Part shown: positions 11,234 to 23,672 of the stretch, in pieces
Position numbering within the stretch: position 1 is the stretch's first letter
How the letters are laid out: each line of letters opens with the position of its first letter
Assembly (NCBI GenBank): GCA_963995505.1
Contig: OZ023181.1
Coordinates: 4,935,487 to 4,999,486 of the forward strand
Origin: Hypericum androsaemum
Lineage: Eukaryota; Streptophyta; Magnoliopsida; Malpighiales; Hypericaceae
DNA length: 64,000 bases
Direction: 5' to 3'
The notes under the pieces: generated by a model
The model's input: only the letters and a program-made list of their open reading frames with translations
Told to the model about the DNA's origin: nothing
Databases searched by the model: none
Position numbers and translations under genes: made by a program

Positions 11234-11894
11234 AGCTAGAGGAACACAGAACACGTTCTTGAGGATATTCCAATTATCTTACATATGTTATCGTTGAGTC
11301 TTTTATTTTATTTTTATGTCTTTTATTTTGGGTAACAATAAAAGGGGAGATGAAATAAAGTGAGGAGCATATATTTGCAAATTAAGGACGAACCCTCCTT
11401 AATTTCGACAATAGACGGGTTGGAAATTTTTGTACGTTTAGAATCAAAATAATTTTTTTCCAGCCTTTTTTTTATAAATAAAGTATTAAATTTTTTAAGA
11501 AATGTCCACCAAAAATGATTACCAAATAACGCAAATCAATACACACCAAATTGATAAACATTATTTGAGTACAATACCAAGATAACACTAAAAATATATC
11601 TAAATCGAAAATGCGCTAAAAAAAATTCCAACCTATGTCGACGTCTGTTTACGTCGCAAAGATATTCAACATTTCCTAGCTAAATTAAAGATTACCAGAT
11701 GTCGCCTTTAAACAGCAAAAGTTAACGAATTTACGTTGCCATAGGTTGCCAAAAGTCGACGTTTATCCATGCTTCAGGTTCAAATTCGACGGAAAATGTC
11801 ATTTTTCATTAATGGCTGTTTCCATAAAATAATTTTGGTACCGAAGTTTTTATGACCAAATTTGTATAGACAATTTTTTTCGGTAAATAATTTG

Positions 11895-12025
11895 TATACG
11901 ACCTTTGAAAATTGACAAAGTTCTCTCAACAAGTATTTAACACTGTTACATTCTCAATGACTCGAACTCAAGACCTCTAATTTAAGTTAGAACAATTCTT
12001 TGACAAATTCATCTAAATGTTTGAA
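11895..12025 (-). repeat. SINE-like dispersed repeat, copy 1
   Basis: It shares an ordered series of words with 12535-12665, notably AACAAGTATTTAACACTG. On the minus strand it contains GGTCTTGAGTTCGAGTC, which resembles a tRNA-type B box of RNA polymerase III promoters. The A box is not clear. The SINE assignment is inference. Confidence 0.4.
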
Positions 12026-12534
12026 ATTAGCCAAGTTTAATCGGGTCAGTTTAAAGTAAATTCTAAACAGTTAATGTTGTGGAGTAAACAAATAATATGT
12101 GAGGGGTTGGATCAGAAAATTTGAGGCAAAGACCGGCAAGATTCCACATAGAAAGTTAATTATCACGTGGTCGCCTCAGTTTGTCGTTTGCTTAGTCCAT
12201 AATTCAACTTGCTAGTAATTAATATAATCTTATGGTCCAAACATTAATTAATAAAGCCAGCATGGTTACTGGCCTCTCTCTGGAGGGTAAGCCAAATGGG
12301 AAACAGTAGCCTTGGAGTCGAAAGAGACGACTTATGAGAAAGCACAAACGTGCTTTGGCATTCCAAGATTCGAGCCCTTTCACATGGGCAAGGGATTTGT
12401 TTAAGGGAAATGGACTTGGTTCGGATATGTTTATTTATTATGCAAAGGCTATAGGTGATGGAGTTCGATTAGTTTTTGGTTTATATTACTTGATATTTGG
12501 CTTATTTTGTCGACTAATTTAAGTTCGAGTCGAG

Positions 12535-12665
12535 TACGACTTTTAAAAGGTGACAAAGCTCTAAACAAGTATTTAACACTGATGCATTTTTAATGACTCT
12601 AACTTGAGATCTAATTAAACAAGAACAACGCACTCGCTAATTGATCTAAGCATTTGTTAGTAATA
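12535..12665 (-). repeat. SINE-like dispersed repeat, copy 2
   Basis: A diverged direct copy of 11895-12025, about 640 bases away. On the minus strand TTAGCGAGTGCG resembles an A box and the B-box region reads AAGTTAGAGTC. The boundaries are approximate. Confidence 0.4.
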
Positions 12666-13200
12666 TATTCAATTAGTTAAATATAATTCAAATTTGTTAT
12701 TCGGGTCAGTTAGCTAATGTCATAGACTTTTTGGATTAGACTAAAGATTAATGTATGATTAAGGCACTATCATGAAAGCTGGTGATGGTATTTTTTTCCC
12801 CAAGCTTCCCATCTTTTTCATCTCCGTCGTCATCATCTTCCACAACTTCTTTCTCAAGGTAAGAGCCTGCCAATCTTGAAGACCCCAACGGACACTAATA
12901 ACCACGACTTGGAAATTTGATGCCGTGCAATTAGCACTTTGGCATTTTCGGTGTGACGCTGTAATTTTTTTTAATAAGTAAAATTTTTGTGGCAGCCAAA
13001 GTTTGAATCCTGATGACTTCAACCTCTCTCCACTTCTTCTTTATATCGTTAGAGTAAGTATTCACTGTTATATTGTATACTTTCAAAAATTCTCTCGTTT
13101 GTAGTCGTAAATCTGTTTACAACTCTGCCGCAATAAAACTCAATGAGAAAACGCTACAACAGGAAAAAAATTGTCTAAATGCCATTGCTCATGTAATGTA

Positions 13201-13311
13201 GGAATAAGGTTCAAGTGTACTGGTCTATTAGGATGCCTCAACTCCATATATCATTGCTCTTCCACTTCACACCTATCGTAAGGATAAACAACTCGTCTCG
13301 CTTTGACCTTC
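13201..13311 (-). pseudogene. rrn4.5: Decayed plastid 4.5S rRNA copy (nuclear insert)
   Basis: Read on the minus strand, the segment follows the plastid 4.5S rRNA from end to end: it starts GAAGGTC, includes GCGAGACGAG and TACGATAGGTGTGAAGTGG, continues with TTGAGGCATCCTAATAGACC and ends TTGAACCTTATTCC. It has many substitutions and small gaps. A 4.5S rRNA exists only in plastids of land plants, so the source must be plastid and not mitochondrial DNA. It is not a functional RNA gene. Confidence 0.9.
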
Positions 13312-13339
13312 CTTGAATTCTCAACACTTCTGTCGCTCC

Positions 13340-13665
13340 AACCCTGAAGGCGAAAGGGTAGAGAGCTCGTCGTTGTCCCGGCTCTGCTACCGGAAGCTCT
13401 AAGAAAATCAGAATAGGAGAGCACTAGTCTATGGGTGGGCTTCCTACTTAGATGCTTTCAGCAATTTTTCAATCCACACTTGGATGTCTAGCATTTACCG
13501 TGGGTAAGATAACTGGTATACAAGAGGTACATCCTTCTCAGTCCTCTCGTACTAAGAAAAGGTCCTCTCAATGCTTTAATGCCCACACCATATGTTGACA
13601 AAACTGTCTCACGATATTTTGAATCTAGCTCATTAGTGGGCGAATAACCCAACTCTTAGATGAAA
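13340..13665 (-). pseudogene. rrn23: Decayed 3' end of plastid 23S rRNA (nuclear insert)
   Basis: The plus strand shows the complement of conserved 23S rRNA text: CTTAGATGCTTTCAGCA, TTTACCGTGGGTAAGATAAC, GTCCTCTCGTACTAAGAAAA, AAACTGTCTCACGATATTTT and TGGGCGAATAACCCAACTCT. Many C-to-T or G-to-A changes mark long decay. Its order and strand relative to the 4.5S copy match the plastid rRNA operon, so both came in as one piece. The borders are approximate. Confidence 0.9.
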
Positions 13666-13817
13666 ATATATCTTGAGAAAATTCTGAAGTGCTCATAGCA
13701 TCATAGTGTATATACAAACCAAACCTATGAAAGATTAAAAATATACATACCTAGTTGAGATGTGAAGCGAATGCATAATTCAATTGACTCACAAATTATT
13801 GCCCTAACATCATATTG

Positions 13818-15013
13818 TGTTTAATGCTTTGCGATCTGACTTATTGTCGACACAGAGCAATATGAGTCTTTTCTAGCGTATTTTATCCTCACTAACACGT
13901 ACGCTGAGAAACTTCTCAAGAGGTCATCCATTCTGAAATTACTCCATGCCAAACTCATTTAACATTGAAGTTCTCTCAAGATATCTGCTACAAAATGAGG
14001 TGCATCTTGTTGGTATGCAAAGTTCAGATCAAATTACTTAAGTATTTCTTAACATATTCAAGGTATAAATTATATTAATCTCTCCTTAAATATGTGATGT
14101 TCATGTCGCGCCACATTCGTACAATCTCATAATCCATCATTTTCTGGCGAGGGATTGGCTGTCCATGTATGTCTTCACCTAGAATGCTTGCCGGAGCTGC
14201 TCATTGTCTGTGCACTCTGACACCGACGATCACTTTCCGCCCTCTAGGCGCCGAACGTCACTTACCTATCAGCTTCAGGTTGGTTAGTCCCCGAGCCATA
14301 CCGTACTAGTAGCGATCCTGCTCTGATACCACTTGTAATGCCTGCGATCTGATTGACTGTCTCCATAGACCAATATGAGTCTTTTCCACTGTATTTTATC
14401 CTCACTCACATGCACCCTGAAAAACTTTCCAGGATATCACCCATCCTGAAATTACTCCAGGCCAAGCTCGCTAAACCTTTAAGTTCTCTCAAGATATTGC
14501 CAGAAAAAGAGTGCACATTGTTGATATAGATAGTCCAAATCAAACCACTTAATAATTTCTTAACATATATGTTGGAGATAATCTAACATCGAAATTGAAA
14601 AGCTTGTTGGACCTATTTATAAGTGTGGAATATCCACCTACTCATTATCTTAAGGTTTTTGGTAGGATATAAAAATTCATATATGGTATTAGAGCCAATT
14701 ACTCTAGAAAGACCATGGCATACTGTGCTCGCACGATCCTGGTTTGAAAGCGTGAGAGGTAGTGTCAAGTTCGTGCAAACTTTAGCGCAATGGGCTTCAT
14801 TTGAGGCGGCGAGTTAGAGAGAATCTCATATAGGAAGTGTCATATGTGTTGGACCTGTTTATAAGTGTGAAAAATCTACCTACTCATTGTCTTAACATTT
14901 TGGCAGGGTATGGAAATTCATACAATAGCAAGCCTTCTTAATATATTTAAGGTACTACAGTGAGTCTCCCCTTCCTAATCACTAATCTCCCCATGAATCT
15001 AGGTATCACAACA
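13818..15013 (-). mobile_element. Short LTR element (TRIM type), minus strand, interrupted by another TRIM
   Basis: Diverged LTRs lie at about 13818-14140 and 14334-15013; both share GCGATCTGA, CAATATGAGTCTTTT and GTATTTTATCCTCACT. GCTCTGATACCA (14320-14331), the complement of a tRNA-Met primer site, lies two bases from the right LTR, which sets the minus orientation. The outer flanks TATTG and TATTA match at four of five bases. The internal region is only about 190 bp and codes for nothing. The right LTR is split by the element at 14570-14924. Confidence 0.65.
14570..14924 (+). mobile_element. Terminal-repeat retrotransposon in miniature (TRIM), 355 bp
   Basis: Two 114-bp LTRs (14570-14683 and 14811-14924) share the words GTTGGACCT, TTTATAAGTGTG and CCTACTCATT. 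TGGTATTAGAGCC at 14684-14696 follows the first LTR and is a tRNA-Met-type primer site with one change. The 127-bp middle has no coding capacity. Related copies lie inside introns of the kinesin and Ycf49-like genes. Confidence 0.85.
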
Positions 15014-15304
15014 TATTATTTTCCACATGATTGGATAGGACATCGGACCATTGTAGCCATTCTTGAACTCGAAAAAGGATAGAATAGAGAAGAAGCTCAC
15101 AGTCGTAATTGATACCCGAAAGATCCTAGTAGTAATTGATACCTGAAAGATTGCATGATTTTGTTGAGTTCAAATACTCCATAATATTTCGGCAAAAAAA
15201 GCATACAAAACTTTTTGTGATTACTGGAGCATATCCATTTAATCCAGAAATTGTTTGGTGTGCCTTGGACGAATCTGTCCTAGAAAGGCTCTTATCCCAT
15301 CCTA

Positions 15305-17282
15305 GCTTCGTAGCTTTTATCTTTCATATTTTTTATATTTTTTTCCTATCGCTATCAATAAATATCTTTCTTCCCCACTCTCTTTCTTCTCTTCTCTCAC
15401 CCCCTATTTCATCTTTTCTCTCTTTCGTTTGAATCGTTCTTGGGACGACCACTCCGGACCCATTCTTAAGATCGTTTTCGACATTCTACCACAGTTTATA
15501 GCAACATTATTTTTAGCACGCCTGGAGGGACTGAGGAGGACGTCTGAGAAGAGTGATTGTTCTGTCCAAACACACGAGCTTCCATATACAACTTCGAGTC
15601 TTTCCTCAAAAGGGACAAAATCGGTCAAAAGTTGTGTTGAAAGAAGACGTCTAGCGAGGTCAGCCAATTTTGGGGGTGTTCCGGCCCTTTTTGGAGCCAA
15701 ATTTGAAGAAGTTTTCTTCACCAAAATTGAAGATCATTGTTTTCTCTTTCTGTGGATACTAAGAACGCTGAAATTAGAATTTGTACCAGGAAGATACGAC
15801 CGAAAACCAGTCAGAATTCAATTTTACCCGGGGGACATGAGGAACGCTGCAATATTACAGTCGAAGTTCCTACATTGACCAAAATTATTTCGACTGGGGG
15901 GCAAGACATGCATATAGTGAAGAAGATTGATGATGATGAAGTCAAGTGTTGAACTCCTCCTCAACAACTAAGCGAGAGTGCGGTGAAGCAACAACCTAAC
16001 GTGCTAGCTCAACCTTGACCGTTAAAGGTGTCAAATTACAAGGAGTGTCCTCAAGTCACACGGTCGAAATCAACCGGCAATGGCAAGAGACCGTATGAGT
16101 ACGTGTAGGTCAAGAGGGACGTGGTCACTCGATTGGTGATCGAGCAAGGAGTTCTCCAGAGAAAGAAGCCCTTCAAGGTTTGGGTGCCCAAGAAAAAAAT
16201 TTCGCGGTCCAAGAAAGAACCATGTGAGACATGACCCACAAGGGGTGATCGGCCTACAAGATCTCCAAGTTACCATACGAAATATGTGCGTAAGGAGATA
16301 CCAAAAAAGTCAAACTCGCACTCGAGGGGCAAGTGTCCGGAGCCTCATCGACCGACTCTCACGAAGACTCAACGAAGAAGTTGGAGCGAAAAATCCAGAA
16401 ACAAAGTCAAATGCTTAGGGATCTTCAAAATTAGTTATATGTTCGTTCCAATGACAAAGGACTCCGACTCAGCCGCGAAAGCATGTTATTGAAGCAGGGA
16501 AGGCTCTTACTCTGCCGCAAAAGTCTATTATTGAATAGGTGATCATCTGTATGCCGACGACAGCTAGATCTCGACCGGTTGATGGTACATTTTTTACATA
16601 TTTACTGTCTTACCTTAGCTAGTTATGTGTAGAGTGAAGTTAATGTTTTGCATGTTTAAAGGCGGATACACATCAATGCTTTTTCTAGCATCAAAACATT
16701 GACGTGTGGGGCATTGTTGGAGCGAAAAATTAATTTGCGAATTTGCTAAACCTATTTTGGTAAAAAATTCGTAACTTTTGGCTCTAGTATCGGATGGACG
16801 CAATTCTAAAAGTAACAGAAATAGAAGACAGAGATCTGCAACTTTGCAGTTAAATTCGGCAAGAAAAGGGGGTCAAACTTGGGTTGGAAGTTTCAGACCA
16901 TTTTAGTTTTTTCTTATGAGGCCGGAACTATGTTAGGTTTTCTTATATTGAACACGGCTTATAATTTTTGTATGGGATTGATGCTAGCTTTTTCTATATA
17001 ATGAGAGCTTGGGCATAGGAGAAAGGACCCACAAAATAACACATCAAACCTTTAGCTTCATAATTTTTATCGTAACTTTTATCTTATGTAGCTTCGTAGC
17101 TTTTATCTTTCATGTTTTTCTCCTATCCCTATCACTAAACATCTTTCCTCCCCACTCTCTTTCTTTCCCTCTCTCACCCCTATTTCATCTTTTATCCCTT
17201 TCGTTTGAATCGCTCTTGGGACGACCACTCCGGATCCGTTCTTAAAATCATTTTCGACGTTTTACCACAATTTATCACAACA
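15305..17282 (+). mobile_element. Non-coding LTR retrotransposon (LARD-like), 5' LTR truncated
   Basis: A complete 3' LTR of 568 bp (16715-17282) begins TGTTGGAGCG and ends ATCACAACA, preceded by GTGGGGCA as a likely polypurine tract. Its last 200 bases recur at about 15305-15506, ending AGCAACA; the rest of that 5' LTR is missing. The text just inside (ATTTTTAGCACGCCTGGAGG) resembles the start of some plant Gypsy-type elements. About 1.2 kb of interior holds only short frames with no recognised domain. Confidence 0.7.
16715..17282 (+). repeat. 3' LTR, 568 bp
   Basis: It has TGTTG...CAACA ends. A TATA-like CTATATAATGAGAG near 16994-17007 precedes the segment shared with the truncated 5' LTR. 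Confidence 0.75.
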
Positions 17283-18225
17283 AAAACCAATCCACAAAAA
17301 ACATTCTACCTTACTAAATATATCTCCCGTCCAAACTTTCCTCAAATCTGAAATGTTAGATGTTCGCGATGCCTCAATGTAGGAAGCCGAAGTCAAGGTC
17401 TTAACTGAAAGGTGACGCTGTAAATTTCTCGAGGACTCAAAAGTAATTTCATCTCTTTGTTACCCAACTTCAAAGGATAATTTATAAACAGTAAGAAATT
17501 GATAATTCAATTATTAGAATCTCGCCGGGTAAACTCATAGCAGCATATATGCGGATAGAGCTATATGCAAAGAACAATATAAAAATTGTAAACCTTTTTC
17601 CCAAAAATGGTTTTATATATGTTTGGTGCCAAATTAGAGAGAATTACCATCACTAAAAATTTCATATCTGAATAAATCAATTTATTGTATCTGGATAACT
17701 TCTTATTTCAAAATTAAACTATCTTGATGGAAAGAATTAGTTTTTCTGAAGAAAAAAGTGTTAATCGATTTAAGATTTTGTTTTTTTACACAGATAAAAG
17801 TATGATTTAACCGTTGCAAGAGAATTTCTGCCCACATTTTTTTTATTATCATCAGACTAAAATATTTAATGGTGACAGTGGACAAAATAACAGTTCGCAT
17901 GAAATCATTTGACAGATGAAGTACGACAATTTAGGTTTGACTTATTATAATTGTTCCGGGGTCGTTTATTGAATTTGTCGTTTTCGATCAGAGGTAAACT
18001 CTCGTCAAATGTTGTCCCACATGTTCCCTTAGGAGGCCGCCTTGCTCAATTTCAGTTTTTAAAGACCCTCGTAGTCCTTGAATTGGGGATTTTTTTTGGT
18101 GTTTTCAAGTCAATGTTGATAATTGCCAAATTTCCCCTCTAATCTCGTGTTAAGTTATTGATATAATTTTGTTCAAGCCATCACGGTAAAACCAGGACGA
18201 GTTGAATTGACTCGTCCGAACAATG
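17283..18225. other. Intergenic DNA
   Basis: Nothing recognised; short frames only. Confidence 0.5.
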
Positions 18226-18234
18226 ATTTCGAAG

Positions 18235-18594
18235 AGGGCGAATTTGGTGGGGACTAGGCATGGGGACTAAAGCAAATCAATATCACGACTAGATGCAAAC
18301 TAATATCACTACACATAAAAATCAATATCACTTCACATACAAATCAATATCAATTCACATGCAAACCACCCAATATGACACCAATATCACTACATGTGCA
18401 AACCAATATCACTTCGCATATAAATTAATACCACTTCGCATGCAAACTAATATCATTTCACATGCAAACCATTATCATCTGATAGATTATTTACCATCAG
18501 ATTTAAATATATTTTTTACAATCGAATCTGACAGCCCAAAATTTAGTCCCCACCTGAGGACAAATTTTCTTTAGTCTCCACTCAATCCGGTCTC
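18235..18594 (-). mobile_element. Mutator-like MITE with internal minisatellite, family 1 copy a
   Basis: The 360-bp element is the inverted relative of 46695-46969. Its right end, read inward, is GAGACCGGATTGAGTGGAGA, and its left end AGGGCGAATTTGGTGGGGAC. The flanks ATTTCGAAG (18226-18234) and ATCTCTAAG (18595-18603) agree at seven of nine bases. About nine units of a 22-bp minisatellite around AATATCACTTCACATGCAAA fill 18270-18480. Confidence 0.8.
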
Positions 18595-18603
18595 ATCTCT
18601 AAG

Positions 18604-21600
18604 AGAAGTCGAGAAAAGTTGAAATAATTGATAGAAAAAAATATTAAATTAATAAATACAGGAGCTTAAACACCGGTTTTTTAGAAAAAGACCCGCGAGG
18701 ACGACGAGCATAAAACGCGGATGGCCTGTTAGCGAGTGTATTCTTGTAAGATGGAGCAATGTAAGAGTTGGACTTGGAGAGCTTTTGTGTCTTTTACTTT
18801 TGATGGCTAATTGGGACCACAAATAAGGACAAAGGGGAAATGCGACAAGGAGCATCTTTAGGAAAACATACATTTTACACAATTTTTATTTTTAATTAGG
18901 GATGACGGTAATGGTTTTATCTATACCCCAGTTTGGAGAATCGTACACATATTTCATCATCAATCTTAGAAAATTTTTACTATCAGATTTATATCCTTAC
19001 TCTCAGATATGTAAGTTCTACTGAGCTTACAGAGTCTTTGAACGTTTTACAATAAATAATTTTTCGCATATATTTGTATATAAATTTTAAATAAATTTCA
19101 CACATTACACATCAACATTCAATAAAAAAATACAAGTAAGATTAAAATTTACAATATAAATTAAATGATACTAAAAAATAAGTACCTCAAATTTAGAATC
19201 AATATATATGTGTATATATATTATGAATAAAAGGGCGGGGTATAGTCCAAAGCAGATTCTATGGTACGATTCATACCTAGCCTAGACCCCACCACTAAAA
19301 ATGTATATGTACTCGTATACTATCATACACCAAATCAAGTCAACATACCCTAAACTAAGTTAATGGTATATCTGATCCACAAGATATGTTTATTTCTGCG
19401 AAATATTTATGGACTTGAGCTAGTTTAAAAGGTTAATAATTCCTATAAATTAATATCTTAACATAAATTTGTGATCTCTTTAATATAATAAATTAATAGT
19501 CCTTCAAAATTAACTGCGACGTTTCAATAAAATATGAATGTACTATTATTTTTTACTTAAAATTTAAACTTAATCAATCTCTATTTTTTCATTACATCGA
19601 AAATCTAGTGTACATATTTTTTAAATACAACAAAATTGGCCAAGATCTTTTCCTCAATTGATTTGCTCATACTACTTACCTTAATTTTATGAGGACAAAA
19701 ATGTAGATTTTTTGATTTATATTATTTATTGTTTCGATACTCAATAATCGACTTATTCAAATTTGAATCGTTTAAAAATATATGAGATGTAGGAAGTGAG
19801 GAATGCACATCGGCGGTCGTGGGTGGTGTGTGGGTAAGTGGTGAGGTGTCAGCGCCACCCACGCGTCTCTATCTACTAATCCGAGCTGCGTCTGCCGTCT
19901 CAATCTCCGCGCCACCCACGCACTAATACAATCACTTGTGGTCCCCTCTCCAACCCATATGGCCCCCAACAATCTGGATTATGCGGTCAACGTCAAACCT
20001 CCTTACCTCTCCCGCAACTTTAATTATCTAGTATTTTTTACTCAAATATTCGGAATTAAGCATTCTACTTGGAGAAATAATTATTCTAATAATTCGTAAA
20101 ATTTGAACTAAATTTCTTGCTCATTTAATGTGACATAATGTGGAAAAAAATTGGTCAAAAAGTGATAAATTCAAGTCTTATGTATGGTAAAAATATAATT
20201 AAGAGAATTACTTCTTAAATATTGTTCGATTCTAACAACCATAATTTTTTTTATGTTTATAACAATTTTATGAAAAAAAGGTACAGCTTTGCTAGCTTCA
20301 TTGTCAAACTACTCGAGCTCTTCAGTCCGAGACATGATTGTTGGTTCAGGTTTTTAGTGGATTGTAATGATCTACATGAAAGGATCGTATTCATTCATGC
20401 ATTATTAGGCTAGTTGGTACTATTACAAAACTTACCACATATAATACTAGAAGATGTATCCGATACAAAATATTTATAATTTAATTTTATAAAAATACAA
20501 CATTGTTTAATATTTGTAAAAAAAATTATCATTATTTAAAAGTACTATTTGACTCGAAAATTCGCAAGCGATATAGATTGTATTCACAACAAGCGACACA
20601 TATTTTACTGTAAATATAGGAAGCCAAAATGGGAAGTATGGAACCGTAAATTGTATTGTAATTACATTAGGGCTATGACAGCTACGCCGAGTAATTTGTC
20701 TTAAACAAAAAGCAATGAGAATCAGCAAAAGCGGCACATATTTTACTCCGAGTACCATTTCCTTTCCACAGCCCAAACGTAAAAATTATTTCTAGTGAAT
20801 TCTCATATAAAATATTTCATTTTTATTAGAAAGTTAATTTTTAGACCATCAATTATATATTTATATAGTCGACCTACAAATTAGTTTTTTAATGAGAAAA
20901 AATAGCACAATTTAGAAATGTTTTACAATTAGCCCTTGAACTCACGTTACTCTACTATCTCTACGTCTTTAATGTTTCCGCCACACTGGAAGAATTTTAT
21001 TATACTCATCAAATATGACTTAGTATATCCAATATCTAAGATTTCATAATTTTCAATAAAAGCCCTACCAAATTTCTCTCTCTCAAAATTTTGTCGAAAG
21101 ATGAATAATTTAAATATTGTCATGAAGAATCATTGTAAAATTACTCACAAGTGATCCATACAAACAAATTATTGATGCCAATGATATAACTTTTCATTGA
21201 AATCCAATTTATTGTTACGATCAATATACTTGATGGATAGCATCAGCTATAATTCCAAAGTTTGAGAAGTGACTAATAACTTTTGGACTAATCCTTAGAC
21301 AGCTTCAAAATTATATCATTGTTTTCGTTTGTGATAAGCTTTTTATAGTTTTTGAGGTACTTCAGACATAAAAATGAATACGAAGACCAGAAACATCACT
21401 AAAATGAAACGCATCTGAATTAACTACTATCACTTTAAAACAATACCTGGAACAGTCTAATCTTGATTTAAAGTTTCAATTAGTGTTTCTTACAAGATAA
21501 ACATGTTTTCTAACAAAATTTATTCTTATAGAAGTATTTTTTATTACCTCAAAATAGTAATTGATTTGCCACTAGATTTCGATTTTAACTTCTTGATTTT

Positions 21601-22100
21601 TTATAATTCAAAATATAATACTACAATTTTGGAAGTTTTAGTTCTGTAAATATAAAATGATATTTTGCCACATAATATATTTACTATAAATTTACTGGAA
21701 GTATTGAATGAGAAGAACGGTAGCTTGCCTTAGCTACGTTGAGAAATAGAGGGAATGCGGCCTTTTATAAGAGAAATGGAGAGAATGGAGTTTGAGATGA
21801 AGATAATGGCAAGAGATAAAACATTATAGAATTCCATCAAAATAAAAACAAAACACATTATTACATTTTTTTTGAAATATATATATCTGGACATTTAATA
21901 AACCAATTGATTCATCGATAATATCTTTAAATATTAGAAAAATTATTTCAACAATTATTTAACATTATTACATATATAATAACTCGAATTCATAACAAAA
22001 TTCTCCTAATTTCTATATTCTCTATGACTCAAACTCAATAACGGATTAAATTACAACTATGTGTTATAACTCAAAGTTCACAATATTACATAAACACTAC
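18604..22100. other. Long AT-rich intergenic region upstream of the AHL gene
   Basis: No gene was recognised in about 3.5 kb. A short GC-rich island at about 19790-19980 contains GCGCCACCCACGC twice (near 19852 and 19909). The rest is AT-rich with only short frames. Confidence 0.5.
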
Positions 22101-22116
22101 AAATTTAGCGTCCATA

Positions 22117-22123
22117 TATAACG
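22117..22123 (+). promoter_or_regulatory. Possible TATA box of the AHL gene
   Basis: TATATAA lies about 620 bases before the AHL start codon. If used, it would give a leader of nearly 600 bases, rich in CT runs and GCTAGCTAG repeats; a leader intron would also be possible. It is placed by motif only. Confidence 0.3.
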
Positions 22124-22734
22124 AAGCGAAGAACGCGGAAAGAGAGGGAGGTGGGGGCCCATCCACCGCCCATAAGCACGCAGAGTATAGTCCCACCTTA
22201 CTCTCTTACCAATACCAAACCCATTTCCCATCTATTGTCTTCCTTCTCCTCTCTCTCACTACACAACAAATAACCCTAATCCAAACCCAAACCACAACTA
22301 AACCCAATTACCCCCTTTTTCCTCACTCCCAAACTCGCACCAATTAAGTTACTTCAAGCCACACTTTGCTCTTAGCTACAAAGGAACTAAAACCCATATC
22401 TGGAGATCAGCCCAGAAGGGAGAGAGGATGAAAAATCGACCAAAATTTTTGATGGAGATCATCAGGTTCCTACTGGCTGGCTAGCTAGCTAGTATTCTCT
22501 CCCCTTCTAATTGTCAGTTCCCAAAGTTTTTTACAAGAAGATTAAGGAAGCAAATTACACATATATTATTATTTAAAACCCTTTTTCCTCCTCCAATCTT
22601 TACTCCTCCTTTTGAGTGTGTTCCCATTAATGGCCACCTAGCTAGCTAGCCCTTTCTGTGAAGAAGAGCTAAGAAAATTGTATACCAAGAAACCCAATTA
22701 TCTAGAGAGAGAAGAGTAGTAGAGAGAGAAGGTT

Positions 22735-22752
22735 ATGTTATGGATCCAATAA
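22735..22752 (+). promoter_or_regulatory. Upstream reading frame overlapping the AHL start codon
   Basis: An ATG five bases before the AHL ATG opens a five-codon frame (MLWIQ) that ends at TAA 22750-22752, inside the AHL coding sequence. Ribosomes starting there would miss the main start, so it could lower AHL translation. The main ATG itself has a favourable context, with G at -3 and G at +4. Confidence 0.6.
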
Positions 22753-23672
22753 CAGCTCATGGCCATTCCCTCCCACCGCCGTTCCATACAAGGGATTTCC
22801 AGCTCCACCACCATCAGCAGCAGCAGTTTCTCCCCCACAACAGCAACAGCCAACCGCAACAGCCGACGTCCGAGGACGAGCAGAGCGGGAGCAGCAGCGG
22901 CCTCAAACGCGAGCGCGACGACACCAACAGCGACGCAGGCAAGCTTCTGGGGTCCGGAGGAAGCGGAGAAGGGGAGATCACGAGGCGTCCCAGAGGCCGC
23001 CCCGCGGGATCCAAGAACAAGCCCAAGCCACCCATCATCATCACTAGGGATAGCGCCAACGCCCTCCGGACCCACCTCATGGAGGTCGCCGACGGCTGCG
23101 ACATCGTCGACAGCGTCGCCACCTTCGCTCGGAGGAGGCAGCGAGGTGTCTGCATTATGAGCGGAACCGGGACCGTCACTAACGTGACGCTTAAGCAACC
23201 CGCCTCCCCCGGTGCAATCGTCAGCCTACATGGCCGGTTCGAGATACTCTCCCTCTCCGGGAGTTTCCTCCCCCCGCCCGCCCCGCCCGCCGCCACGGGG
23301 CTGACCATCTACCTGGCCGGCGGGCAGGGCCAGGTGGTAGGCGGGAGCGTGGTGGGGACTCTCACCGCCTCGGGACCGGTGGTGATCATGGCTGCTTCGT
23401 TTAGCAATGCTGCTTACGAGAGGCTGCCCTTGGAGGAGGACGAGGCGGCAGTCGCCCAGATGGGGATGCAGGGCGGCCCAGGGGGAGGCGGGATCGGGTC
23501 GCCTCCGGACGGGGCGGGGCATCAGCAACAACAGCAGCATCAGCAGCAGCTTTTGGTTGGTGGCGGGGGGGAGGGGAACCCGGCGCTCTTGCAGGGGTTG
23601 CCGCCTAATCTTCTCAATTCTGTTCAGTTGCCAGCTGATGCTTATTGGGCTACCGGTCGTCCTCCCTACTGA
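22740..23672 (+). CDS. AHL: AT-hook motif nuclear-localized (AHL) DNA-binding protein
   Basis: This intronless 310-residue frame encodes an AHL protein, a nuclear regulator that binds the minor groove of AT-rich DNA at matrix attachment regions and acts in growth, flowering time and senescence. The N-terminus is rich in histidine and glutamine (residues 24-45). One AT-hook has the core RPRGRP at 83-88, followed by [17 protein letters not shown]296 domain covers about 105-235, with the GRFEIL motif at 165-170 that is needed for complex formation in the family. The C-terminus is glycine- and glutamine-rich and ends YWATGRPPY. One AT-hook, no intron and these motifs place it in the type-I clade; the tail and PPC text look most like Arabidopsis AHL22/AHL24. 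The coding sequence is far more GC-rich than its surroundings. Long antisense frames across it are composition shadows. Confidence 0.96.
   Translation: MDPITAHGHSLPPPFHTRDFQLHHHQQQQFLPHNSNSQPQQPTSEDEQSGSSSGLKRERDDTNSDAGKLLGSGGSGEGEITRRPRGRPAGSKNKPKPPIIITRDSANALRTHLMEVADGCDIVDSVATFARRRQRGVCIMSGTGTVTNVTLKQPASPGAIVSLHGRFEILSLSGSFLPPPAPPAATGLTIYLAGGQGQVVGGSVVGTLTASGPVVIMAASFSNAAYERLPLEEDEAAVAQMGMQGGPGGGGIGSPPDGAGHQQQQQHQQQLLVGGGGEGNPALLQGLPPNLLNSVQLPADAYWATGRPPY

Larger units (their letters stand above)
11243..12758. other. Intergenic DNA with two SINE-like pieces
   Basis: Apart from the two related SINE-like segments listed separately, nothing was recognised. A 62-codon frame at 12334-12522 resembles no family I know. 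Confidence 0.45.

Noticed and set aside
13201..13665. Functional rRNA genes
   Set aside because: Numerous substitutions and gaps in normally invariant rRNA text, plus truncation of the 23S part, show a dead nuclear copy.
15136..15432. 98-codon frame upstream of the truncated LTR
   Set aside because: It runs into LTR sequence, ends in low-complexity leucine/serine text, and resembles no family.
18270..18480. Regular 22-bp repeats that could suggest a CRISPR array
   Set aside because: The units are contiguous without unique spacers, lie inside a transposon with 9-bp target duplications, and the DNA is plant nuclear.
22698..23540. Long antisense and alternate frames across the AHL gene (for example 166, 164 and 104 codons)
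   Set aside because: They follow the GC-rich AHL coding sequence in other frames, have skewed composition and show no known domain.
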